Shown here in pieces: positions 18,401 to 30,400 of a DNA stretch of 64,000 bases. How positions within the stretch are numbered: the stretch's first letter is position 1; every line of letters begins with the position of its first letter. This DNA comes from Candidatus Nitricoxidireducens bremensis. Its GTDB lineage: Bacteria; Pseudomonadota; Gammaproteobacteria; Burkholderiales; Rhodocyclaceae. The stretch covers positions 1 through 64,000 of the forward strand of contig JAOTRT010000010.1 of NCBI GenBank assembly GCA_030247725.1, in the 5' to 3' direction. The translations under genes and the position numbers were made by a program. The notes beneath the pieces are model-generated. The model was not told where the DNA came from. It did not search any database and saw nothing but the letters and a program-made list of their open reading frames with translations.

Positions 18401-21400
18401 ATTCCGCCGTCAGCCGCTCCGCCTCGCCTTCCCGCGACAGGTCCGCCTGGTAGTAGACGGCGCAAGGCAGGCCGGCCAGACGTCCGCGCAAGGCCTCGTC
18501 GGGCGCGGAACGGCCCACAAGGCACAGCACCGGCTTGCGCACGCGGCGGGCGATCTCTTCCGCCAGCAGCAGGCCGACGCCGCCGGCACCGCCGGTGATC
18601 AGATAGACGCCCCCGTCGCGCCAGGGCACGGCCGGCACTTGCGCAGGCCAGGACAGTTCGCGCCAGGCGCGCACCTGGCGCCGGCCGTCGCCATAGCGCA
18701 CCTGCCCGTCGCCGCTGGTCCGCTCCCGCCGCAGCAGGTCGGCCAGATCCGCCACCGGATCGGCCAGGGCGATCAACTGGCAGCGCAGACTCGGATGTTC
18801 GAGCTGCGCCGTGCGCAGCAGGCCTGCCAGGCCCTCCAGCAGCGCAGCCTCGCCCGCCAGGGGCACCACCACTTGCAACAGCGCGCCGGTGGAACGTTCC
18901 CGCACCAGGCCCTGGATCAGCGCCAGCAGTTCCCGGGCGTACACCGTGTAGCGCGTGTGGATGGCCGCGTCGCCGCCGGCGAGGACGCGATATTCGGCAT
19001 CCGGCCAAGTCCCCAGGTCCCCAACCCCGTAGCGGTCCGGCTCGCAGAGCACCACCAGTACCCGTTCCGGCGCCGGCACGGCGGCGGACGGCGGCGCAGC
19101 GCGCCACTCGGGAGCGAACAGCAGGGGCGGCGGTTCATTGGCCTCGACAGCAGCGACCTCGACACCCGCTGCGACGCGGCGCACGCTGCCGCCCTCGACG
19201 ATGGCCGGCAAGGCCGCCGGCTCGGCATCGGTCTTGCGGCCCGGCACCCAGTAACGCTGGCGGGCGAAGGGATAGGTGGGCAGGCCGATCTTGCGCGGCA
19301 GCGCGCGGCCGGTCCACAGGGGATGCCAATCCACCGCCGCGCCGGAAAGCCAACGGGCCGCCAGTTCGGCGATCTGTCGGTCGGCGACGGGTGCGGGCGC
19401 CGCCGTCGGGTTCGCCTGCAGGGCGGCCAGTTGCGCCAGCAGTTCGCGGCGATCCGCCGCCACCGCCACCGCCCGGTGCTCGAAGGCCTCGCGGCCGAAC
19501 TGCAGGCCGGCGGCCACGGCCGGCAGCGCGGCTTCGTCCAGTTCCGCCACGGCCTGGGCCAGGCGCGCCAGCGTCGCCTTCAATTGTTCGGGGTCCCGCG
19601 CCGACACGGGGAAGACACCGGGGCGGCCGGCGTCGAAGCCGGGTTCGGCCGCCGCCGGCGGCGGCAGGTATTCCTCGACGATCAGGTGAGCGTTGGCCCC
19701 GCCCGCACCGAAGGAGGAGACGCCGGCGATGCGCGGCCGGCGGCGGCCCGTGGCCGGGTCGCGGGCCGGCGGCCAGGGCGCCAGGCGGCGCTGCACGACG
19801 AAGGGCGTGGCGGCGAAATCGATGTGGGGATTGAGGGTCTCGCTGTGCAGGGAGGGCGCGAGTTGGCCGTGGCGCAGTTGCAGCAGCACCTTGGTCAGCC
19901 CGGCGATGCCGGCCGCGCTTTCCGCGTGGCCGATGTTCGATTTCACCGAGCCGATGGCGCAGGGGGCGCTGCGGTCCCGGCCGGCGTAAGCCCGCGTCAG
20001 GGCGGCGATCTCGATGGGATCGCCGAGGCGGGTGCCGGTGCCGTGGGCTTCGACGTAGTCCACCTGGGCCGCATCGATGCCGGCCCGCGCCAGGGCGCGG
20101 CGGATCACGGCTTCCTGGGCATGGGGATTGGGCACCGCATAGCCGTTGGTCTTGCCGCCGTGATTGAGGGCGGAGCCGCGGATCACGGCGTAGATGCGGT
20201 CGCCGTCTGCCTCGGCCCGGGCCAGGGGCTTGAGCAGCACCGCGCCGACGCCCTCGCCCGGCACATAGCCGTCGCCGCCCTCGCCGAAGCTTTCGCAGCG
20301 GCCGGTGCTGGAAGTGAAGCGGCCCTGGGCCAGGGCCAGGTACTTGTTCGGATGCAGGGTGAGGTTCACGCCGCCGGCCAGGGCCAGTTCGCAGCCGCCG
20401 CTGCGCAGGCTTTCGCAGGCCAGGTGGATGGCCGACAGGGACGAGGAGCACATGCTGTCCACCGCCAGGCTGGGGCCGTGGAAATTGCAGAAGTAGGACA
20501 CCCGGTTGGCGATGGAGGCGGCGCTGCCGCCGAGGGCCAGGGGCTCGCCGCGCAGGGTGCTCTCGGCGCCGTAGAGCTGGTATTCCTCGTACATGACGCC
20601 GACGAACACGCCCACGTTGCCGCCGGCCAATGCGCCTTCCGTCCGGGACAGGGCGTCGCGGGTGTAGCCCGCGTCCTCCAGGGTTTCCCAGGCGCATTGC
20701 AGGAACAGGCGCTCCTGGGGGTCCTGGTAGCCGGCCTCCCGCGGCGCGATATTGAAGAAGCGGGGATCGAAGCAGTCGTGGCCGTCGATGAAGCCGCCCC
20801 ACTTGCTGTTGGTCTTGCCCGGCGTGCCGCGCACCGGGTCGTACCAGGCGGCATGGTCCCAGCGGCTGGCGGGCACTTCCGTGATGCCGTCGCGGCCCGC
20901 CGCCAGGTTGTCCCAGAAGGCCCGCAGGTCGTCGGCGCCCGGATAGCGGCCGGCCAGGCCGATGATGGCGATGTCGCCGCTGGCCGCGACCGCAGGCGCG
21001 GCGGCCGGGGCGGCAGGTGCCGGCTGCATCGGGGAAGCCGGTACTGCGGCCGATGGGGCCGGCGCGCCGGCCACGCCCGGCAGGCGCGCCACGGCCTCGG
21101 CATGGTGGGCCGCGAAGTAGGCGGCCAGGGCGTCGAGGGTCTGGTGATCGAAGAACAGGGTCCGCGGCAGGGGCCCGAAATGGCCTTCCAGCTGGTCGGT
21201 CAGCCGGGCGATCATGATCGAGTCGATGCCGTAGGCCTCCAGGGCCGCCGCCGGGTCGATGGCCGTCGGCGCGAGGCTCGCCTCCTCCGCCACCAGCCCG
21301 GCCAGATGGCGCTGCAGGGCGGCGCGGGCCGCCGGCGCTTCGGCGGCAGCAGCGTCGGCCGCAACGGGCTTGGCGCGGCCGGGCAGCAGGCGCACCGAGA

Positions 21401-24400
21401 AGCCGCGCACCTGGACGCAGACGCGGCCGGTCGCATCCGCCAGGTCGATGTCGATGCGGCGCACGGCGCCGCCGTCCGAGGGCGCCAGGCGCCCATGGGC
21501 CCAAACCTCGGCGGGCGTCGGGGCCAGGTAGTGGAGGGATTCCAGCACGAAGGGCAAGGCCGCATCGCCCTTGTCCTCGGCGAAGAGGGCCAGGCAGGCC
21601 TGGAAGACGCCGTCCAGCAGGACCGGATGGATGCCGAATTCCGCCTCGCCGCCGGCGGCGGCGGGCAGCGCCAGCCGCGCCAGGAACTCGCCCTCCCCGG
21701 CCATGAGATCGGTGACCACGCGGAAAGCCGGGCCGTAGGCCAGGCCCAGGGCGGCATAGCGGGCATAGAGTGCGTCGGGCGCGAGGCTGCTCGGACAACG
21801 CCGCGCCAGTTCGGCCAGGTCCAGCCCGGGCGCTGCCGTCGTCGGGCCGGGGCCGATCAGGCCCTTGGCATGGACCGTGGCGCCGACGCGCAATTGGAAG
21901 GTCTCGCGCCCGCCGTTGCCGGCCTTGCCGCCGGGCTCGGGCGCGAAGGCGATGGCGGCCTCGACGGGCGGCGCCCCGACCGTCAGGGGCTGGAGCCAGA
22001 CCACCTGGGCCAGGCTCGCCGGCGTTTCCCGTCCGCCGCCGCTCTTGAGGGCATGGGCGAGGCGGGCCAGTTCCACGCTCATGGCGCCGGGCAGCACCCG
22101 TGCGCCCTGCACGACATGGTCGCGCAGGTAGTAGGCCCCGCCGTCGAGGGTGCAAAGGGCCTCGCCCGCCGGGCCCAGGCGCAGGGCGCAGGGCAGGCCG
22201 GCGGAAACGGCTGCTGACACCTGGGCCACCGTCCGCCCGGTGGCTGGCGGGGCCCAGGCCGGGCCGATGCGATAGGAATCCCGCGCAAAGGGATAGGTCG
22301 GCAGGTGCAGGCGCCGCCGGGGGCCGGTCGCGAGTCGCGGCCAATCCGCCTCCGCGCCGCCCACCCACCGGGCGGCCGTTTCCGCCAGGCCGCCCGTGGC
22401 CGCCGGCACGCCGGCCGCGGCAGTGCCAACGAGCACGGCGGAAGCCTCCCCGGCCAGCCAGGCGCGCAACTCGGCCGCCAGTGGGTCCAGGCCGGAGACC
22501 ACCACCGCCAGCCGATGCTTCATGGCCTCGCGACCCACTTGCAGGGTCCAGGCCAGGTCGGGCAAATCCGCATCCCCGTAGCGGCCGTCGGCCAGGGCGT
22601 CCAGCAGCTGCCGGGCCTGGTCCTGCAGCCGCGCCTCGTCGCGGGCCGAGAGCACCACGCAGGCGGGCTGTCCGTCGGTAGGCGCGGCGGCCGGCTGGGG
22701 ATAGGCCTCCAGCACCACATGGGCGTTCACGCCGCCGAAGCCGAAGCTGCTGATGCCGGCGCGCAGAGGCAGCGGCTTGCCGGCGGCATCCACGGGCGCC
22801 CAGGGGCGGTTCTCGTTCACCAGGTAGAAGGGACTGCCGGCCAGATCCACGTAGGGATTGCGTTCCTCGCCGTGGAGGCTGCGCGCCAGCATGCCGTGGC
22901 GCATCTGCAGCAGCACTTTGACGAGGCCGGCCATGCCCGCCGCCAGTTCCAGGTGGCCGATGTTGGTCTTGACGCTGCCGATACCGCAGGTAGGCGCGCC
23001 GCCATCGGCACCGTGAACGCCCGCCTCCCGGAGGGCCAGCTTGAGGGCGTTGATCTCCACCGGGTCGCCCAGGGGCGTGCCGGTGCCGTGGGCCTCGATG
23101 TAGCCGATGCTGGCGGGATCGACGCCGGCCCGGCGCCAGGCTTCCTTGAGCACCTCGGCCTGGGCCAGGGTGTTGGGCGCGGTCAGGGAATTGGCCCGGC
23201 CGCCGTGGTTGACGGCGCTGCCGCGCACCAGGGCGTAGATGCTGTCGCCGTCGCGGCGGGCCGCCGACAGGCGGCGCAGCACGATCATTCCAACGCCCTC
23301 GCCGCGCACATAGCCGTTGGCCTGGGCCGAGAAGGTCCTGCAGCGGCCGTCGGGCGAGAGCATGCCGGCCTTGGCGAAGTTGATGTGGGCCTCCGGCGTG
23401 ACGATGGTGTTCACGCCGCCCACCACGGCCATTTCGCAATCGCCGTCGCGCATGGCCTGCACGGCCCGGTGCAGGGCCACCAGGGAGCTGGAGCAGGCCG
23501 TCTCCACGGGCTCGCTGGGCCCGTGCCAGTCGAGGAAATAGCTGGTCCGGTTGGGCCCCACCGAGGGCACCGCGCCGGTGGCCACATAGCCCTCGCCGCC
23601 CGTTTCGGCGCCGATCATTTCCCGGTAGCCGCTCGACGAGGTGGCGACGAACAGGCCGACGGCCCGGCCGGCGAAGGAACGCGGCGCATGGCCGGCGTCC
23701 TCCAGGGCCTTCCAGACGTGCATCATCAGCAGGCGCTGCTGGGGGTCCATCAGCTTGGCTTCCCGCGGCGAGATGCCGAAGAACAGCGGATCGAACTCGA
23801 ACACACCGTCGATGAAGCCGGCCCAGCGGATGTTGGTCTTGGTCGGCTCCCGCTTCGGATCGCCGTACACCTCGCGCCAATCCCAACGGTCGGCGGGAAT
23901 CTCGGAAATGCAGTCGCGCCCTTCCACCAGGTTGCGCCAGAAGGCCTCGGCGTCGATGGCCATGGGGAAGCGGCAGCTGACGCCGACGATGGCGATGGGA
24001 TCGTCGTCCTCCGCCGCATCGGCAGACGCGGGCACGGCGCGGGCCGCGGGCGACGGCGCGGGCGCGCTTTCGGCAGCCGGCACCGGGGCCACGGGCGCCA
24101 CGATGGGCGCCGCCTCGGCCGCCGCGAACGCGGGCGCACCGGCGATGTGGGCGGCCAGGCGGCCCAGGGTGGCGAACTCGAAGAAGTCGGCGGGCGTCAG
24201 GGACAGGCCCAGGGCCTCGTTGGTCTTCGTGGCGAAGCCGGTCATGGTGATGGAATCGAAGCCGTATTCGCCCAGTTCCGTGTCGGCCTCCAGCACTGCG
24301 GGCTCCACTTCGAGCACCTGGGCGGCGATGCGCACCAGGGCCGCCAGGGCGCGCTGGACGCGCGCCTCCGACGAATCCGCTGCCGCCGCCGGCTCGGGCG

Positions 24401-27400
24401 CCACCCGCACGGCCGGTGCGGGCAGGGCGAGATCGGCGCCGGCGGCACGGCGGATTTCCGGCGCCGTTACCGCCGTCCCAGCCGGTGCCGCGGAAGCGGC
24501 CAGCAACGCCGGCACGAGGGGCCCCGCCTCCGGCCAGCAGCGTTGGACGGCGAAGGGATAGGACGGCAGGATCAGGCGCGGCAGGCGGGCGTTCTGCGGG
24601 AACAGGGCGCGCCAGTCCACGGCCAGGCCCCGCACCCACAACTGCAGCAGGCTGTCGTGCTTGCCGCGGGCCGGCAGGCTGGCGACGGCGCGGCGCATTT
24701 CCTCGTCGCCGTCGAGGATGGAAAGGGTGTCCTTGTTGCCCTTGACGCGGCCCGCGTGGATGCCGGCCGCCGCGTCCAGGCGGCCCTCGGCGCAGGCCAG
24801 CAGGCGCTCCCGTAATTGCGCGTGGTCGGCGGCCAGGAAGGCGAGGCGGTGCTCCATGGCGTCGCGGCCCACCTGCAGGGTCCAGGCGACCTGCGCCAGG
24901 GGCATGTCGGCCGTGATGCCTTCCGCCAGCCGGCGCACGGCGGCGGCCAGCTGTTCCGGCGTACGGGCGGACAGCACGATGAGGGCCGGGCCGGCAGGCT
25001 GCGGCAGCGCTGCGGCCGGCGGCAGGTATTCCTCCACCACCAGATGGGCGTTGCTGCCGCCGAAGCCGAAGCTGCTCACGCCGGCGCGGCGCGGCAGCTC
25101 GCGGCCGGCGCCGTCGCGCATCCGGGGCCAGGGCCGGTTTTCCTGCACCACCTGGAAGCGGCTGCCAGCCAGCTTCAGGTAGGGATTCAGGGTCTCGCAA
25201 TGGAGGGTGCGCGCCAGGCGGCCGTGGGCCATCTGCAGCAGCACCTTGGCGAGGCCGGCGATACCGGCCGCGATCTCCAGGTGGCCGATGTTGCCCTTCA
25301 CCGAACCGATGCCGCAGGGCATGGCCGGCAGCGCGCCGTAGGTACCGGCGGCTTCCCGCTCCAGCTCGGCGAAGGCCGCCACCAGGGCTTCGGCCTCGAT
25401 GGGATCGCCCAGGGGCGTGCCGGTGCCGTGGGCCTCGATGTAGCCGGCGGTGCGCGGGTCCACGCCGGCCCGGCGCCAGGCGCGGCGGATCAGGTCGGCC
25501 TGGGCCCGCGGGTTGGGCGCCGTGAGGGAGCTGGCGTGGCCGCCGTGGTTCTCCATGCTGGCGCGGATGACGCCGAGGATGGGGTCGCCGTCGCGCTCGG
25601 CGGCCGACAGGCGCTTGAGCAACACCAGGCCCAGACCCTCGCCGCGCGCGTAGCCGTCGGCGGCGGCCGAGAAGGGCTTGCAGCGTCCGTCGGGAGCCAG
25701 CATCCCGGCCTTGCTGAAGCCGACGAAGGCCTCCGGCGACAGCAGGGCATTCACGCCGCCGGCGATGGCGGCGTCGCAGGTATCGCTGCGGATGGCTTCC
25801 ACGGCCCGGTGGATCGCCACCAGGGCGCTGGAACAGGCCGTCTCCACGGCCACGCTGGGGCCGGTGAAGTTGAAGAAATAGCTGATCCGGTTCGGCCCCA
25901 GGGAAGGCGCCAGGCCGGTCATGGAAAAGCCCTCGATGCCGCGACCGGCGCCCGATACCAGGCGGCCGTAGCCCGTGTCGGCAATGCCGACGAAGACGCC
26001 CGTGCGGCTGCCCGACAGGCTGCGGGGCGCCAGCCCGGCCCGCTCCAGCAGGCTCCAGGTCTCGATGAGCAGCAGCCGCTGCTGGGGGTCCATGTCCGCC
26101 GCCTCGCGCGGAGAAATGTTGAAGAACAGGGGATCGAAATCGGCCAGGCCGTCCACGAAGCCGCCCCACTTCACCTGGGTGCGGTTGGCTTCCGTGGCGG
26201 CGTCGCCCCACCACCGGCGCCAGTCCCAGCGATCCGCCGGCACCTCGCCGATGCAGTCGCGGCCGGCCTCCAGGTTGGCCCAGAGCTGCTCGGGATCGGC
26301 GGCCATGGGGAAGCGTCCGCTGAGGGCGACGATGGCGATGCCCTCCTCCACCGCTGCGGCGGCGTGCGCCGCGGGCAGCGGGGCAGCCGGTGTTTCGGCC
26401 GGCGCGTCCGGCCATATCGCCACAGGCGCGACCGCGGCGGGCGGTTCCGCCGGCGCCGTGGGCGCCGCCGCGATGCCGAGGGCCGCGGCCATTTGCGCGC
26501 CATGCTCGCCGGCCAGGCAGTCCGTCAGAGAGGCCAGGGTCGGATGCTCGAAAAACAGGGTGGGCGTGAGGTCGAGCCCGAAGCGGTCATTGATGGCGTT
26601 GGCGAACTGGGTGAAGCCGATGGAATCGAAGCCGTATTCGGTCAGCTCCACTTCCCCGTCCAGGTCGTCCCGCTCCACCTTGAGGAGCTGGCAGACGCAG
26701 TCCATGAGGGCGGCCAGCACCGGTCCGCGCAGGCGGCCGGCGGCAGGCGCATCAGGCACCGCAGCTGCGGCCGGCACCGCCGGCGGACGCTGCAGTTCGG
26801 CCACGCGGCGGCGCAGGCGCGCCCCGTCCCCGGCCATCACCATGGCGCCGCAGGCCTCGCCGGCCAGGGCATGGACCAGGGCGTCGAGTCCGGCCGCCGT
26901 CGCCAGTTCGTCCAGGCCCGTGGTCTGGCGCATGAGGCGAACCGCCTCGGCGGAAAGGGCCATGCCGCCTTCCTGCCACAGGGGCCAGGCGACGGCGAGG
27001 GTGCGGCCCCGGCAGAGACCCCGGGCGCGGCGCCCTTCCCGGTCTTCCGCGTAGCGGTCCAGGAAGGCGTTGGCGGCGGCGTAGTCGGCCTGGCCCGGAT
27101 TGCCGAACACGCCGGAAAGGGAGCTGAACAGCACGAGGAAATCCAGCGATCCATCATTGCCCTGGGCCAGGGCCTCGTCCAGATGGCAGACGCCGGCCAC
27201 CTTGGGCGCCAGCACGCGGGCCAGGGCGGCGGCATCCTTGCGGGCCAGGGCCTGGTCGTCGATGAGGCCCGCGCAATGGAATACGCCGGTCAGGGCGCCG
27301 TGGGCGGCGCGGATGGCGGCCACCAGTTCCCGCACCGCCGCCCCGTCGGCGATATCCGCCTGCCGGTACTCGATGCGCCGGCCCTCGGCTTGCAGGCCGG

Positions 27401-30400
27401 CCAGCCACGCGGCCCGCTCGCCCGTCAGCGGTGAACGGCCGGCGAGCACCAGGGTCGCACCCGGCGCATGGTCGAGGATGTCCCGGGCCAGCAGGCGGCC
27501 GATGCCGCCGGCGCCGCCGGTGATCAGGTAGACGCCGTCATCGCGCCAGGGCCGCGCCGGCCGGGGCGTCAGACCCGTGCGCTCGCGCCAGGCCGGCTGG
27601 CGCAGGCGCCCGTCCTGCCAGGCCAGTTCCGCCACCGGGGTACGGGCGGCGGCTTCCAGGGCCGCCACCGCATCGGCGCCGTCATGGACGCGCACGAGTT
27701 GCCCCCACAGCCACGGGTATTCGAGACGGGCCGTCTTCAAGAGGCCCGCCAGGCCGCAATAGGCGCCCTCAGCCGCCGACTCGACGAGCACCTGCAGCAG
27801 CACGGGCCCGGCCGGCCGACCGGGCTGGGCCGCCAGGGCCTGCACGTCGGCCAGCAGGGCCGCGGCGGCGGCGGTGTAGCCGTCCGCGGTAGCGACGTCG
27901 CCTTGTCCCAGCAGCGCCGGCTCGACGCCCGGCAGGGCCTGGGCCAGGGCCGCGCAGCGGTCGGCATCGGCCCCCACGAGCCGCACGAGGCGGCGCGCAA
28001 AAGTCGGCGCGGGCGGCATGGCGGCGGGCACGTCTTCCCATCCGGCGGAGAAGACCAGGGTCTCCGCACGAGCGGCGCCTTCCGCCCCGCCCAGGGCACG
28101 GGTGCTGAAGCCCCGCAGGGCGACGCGCACCGCGCCCGCTTCGTCCAGCAGGTCGATGTCGAGGGCGCGCGAAGAACGGCCGGTGCCGGCCTGGCGCACC
28201 TGCACCCACATGCGTTCGCAGCAGGGTCCGAAGACCTCGATGCGCTCCAGGGCGAAGGGCAGCGCCGGCCCCCCGTCGCCGCCGGCCACCAGGGTCATGC
28301 CGAGGGTGGCCTGCAACGCCCCGTCCAGCAAACCCGGATGGAGGGAAAAGGCAGCCAGGCCCTCGTTCGGCCGAGATGCCTGGGCCGCGGGCAGGCGCAA
28401 CTCGGCGAGCACGGACGGACGTCCCTCGGCGTCTTCGCCCAGGTGGAGGGCCTGCAAGGCCCGGTGGCCGGGCCCGTAGGCGATGCCGATGGCGTCGAAG
28501 CGTCCATAGACCTCATCCGCCGCCACAAGGCGTGGATGGGCCGCCAGCCGCTCGGCCAGGGCGATGGCGGCGGGCGCAGCGGCGCCCTCCCGGGGCGCGA
28601 GGCGGGCCTGGGCATGGACCTGCCGGGCGCCGTCGGCCCCCGTGCTGGCGATCTCGGCTCGCGGCCAGCCGCCGGCGACGTCCTGCAGCGCGACGTCCAC
28701 CGTCAGCGGCGCGCTCACCTGCAGGGGCTTCTGCCAGATAGTCTGGCGGATGCAGTAGTCCCGCAGCCCCTTGGCGGCGGCGGCCTGCCAGAGCAGCTCC
28801 AGGTAGGCGACGCCGGGCAACACGGGGATGCCCTGCACCCGGTGGTCGGCGAGGAAGAATTCCTGCCCGGTGAGCGCCAGCCGGTAGCTGCCGTCGGCGC
28901 CGGCCGTGGGCCCCAGGGCCGGGGCGACGGCCGTCGGCGCAGCAGGCGCCCGCGGCAGCGCGGCGGCCGGCGTCGGCAGCCAGTAACGCTTGCGCTGGAA
29001 GGGATAGCCGGGCAGCGCCAGGCGCCGGGGCGTGCGCCCCGGCCAGAGCCTGACCCAGTCGACGGCGGCGCCTGCGGCCCAGCGGGCCGCCAGCTCGGCG
29101 GCCGGCAACGCGGTAGGATCGACAAGGACTTCGTCGCCGCGCGGCACCGTGCCCTGCACGGCCCCGCCCGGCTTGCCGTCCAGCCAGGCGGCCAGGGCCT
29201 CGGCCAGCTCGCGGGCATCGGCCGCCGGGCAGGCCAGGCGACAGCGCATGGCCTCGCGGCCCGTCTGCAGCGTGTAGGCCAGGCGCGCGAACAGCACCGC
29301 GTCCACGGGCCCGCTGCGCTCCAGCCAGGCCAGCAGCGACTCGGCGGCGGCGCGCAGGGCCGTCTCGCTGCGCGCCGACAAGGGGATGACCGCCGCATGG
29401 CGCAGCTCGGGCTGATCGCCGTCCGGGGCCTGGTATTCCTCCACCACCAGGTGGGCGATGGAACCGCCGGCGCCGAAGGAACTGATGCCGGCGCGCCTCG
29501 GCATGGGCCGGCCGTCCACCTGCGGGCGCTCCCAGGGGGCGGCCTCGGCCAGCAGCGCGAAGGGCGTGCCCGCCAGTTCGATGAGCGGGTTGGGCTCGGC
29601 GCAATGGAGGCTGCGGTAGCGGATGCCGTCCTGCAGGGCCAGCACCACCTTGATGAGGCCCGCCACGCCGGCCGCCGTCTCGGCATGGCCGATGTTGGAC
29701 TTGACGGAGCCGATCAGGCAGTGGGGCCGGGCCGGCGGCGGCAGGCCCCGCTCCCGGTAGAGGGTGGCGAAGGCCTGCTTGAGGCCGTCGATCTCGATGG
29801 GATCGCCCAGGCGCGTGCCGGTACCGTGGCATTCGATCAGGGTGATGCTGCGCGGGTCCGCGTCCGCCTGGCGGTGGGCTTCGACGATCAGCCGCGCCTG
29901 GGCGCGGGCGTTGGGCGCCGTGAGGGAACTGGCCGTGCCGCCGTGGTGCTCGGCCGAGCCGCGGATGACGGCGAGGATGTTGTCGCCGTCCCGCTCCGCC
30001 AGGTCCAGGCGCTTGAGCAGCACCGCACCGACGCCGTCGGCGCGTGCGTAGCCGTTGGCGCCGGCGCCGAAGGCCTTGCAGCGGCCGTCGCGGCTCAACA
30101 GGCCCACCTTGGCGAACATCATGTGCTGGGTCGGCGTCAGCATCAGGTTGGAGCCGCCGGCGACGGCCATCTCGCAGCCTTCATGGCGGATGCTCATGAC
30201 GGCCCGGTGGATCGCCACCAGGGAACTGGAGCAGGCCGTGTCGATGACTTCGCTGGGACCGTGCACGTCTAGCAGGAAGGAGATGCGGTTGGGGCAGAAG
30301 GCATGGCCCAGCCCGGTCATCTGCATGGCTTCCATCTCGGCCTGCCGGTTCGCCAGGTCCACGTAGTCCAGCAGGTCGATGCCGAGGAAGACGCCCACCT

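Noticed and set aside
19135..26415. A 2426-codon frame on the minus strand within megasynthase B
   Set aside because: It is a shifted-frame shadow. The Arg/Pro-rich translation mirrors the real frame, which contains continuous KS/DH/ACP domains.
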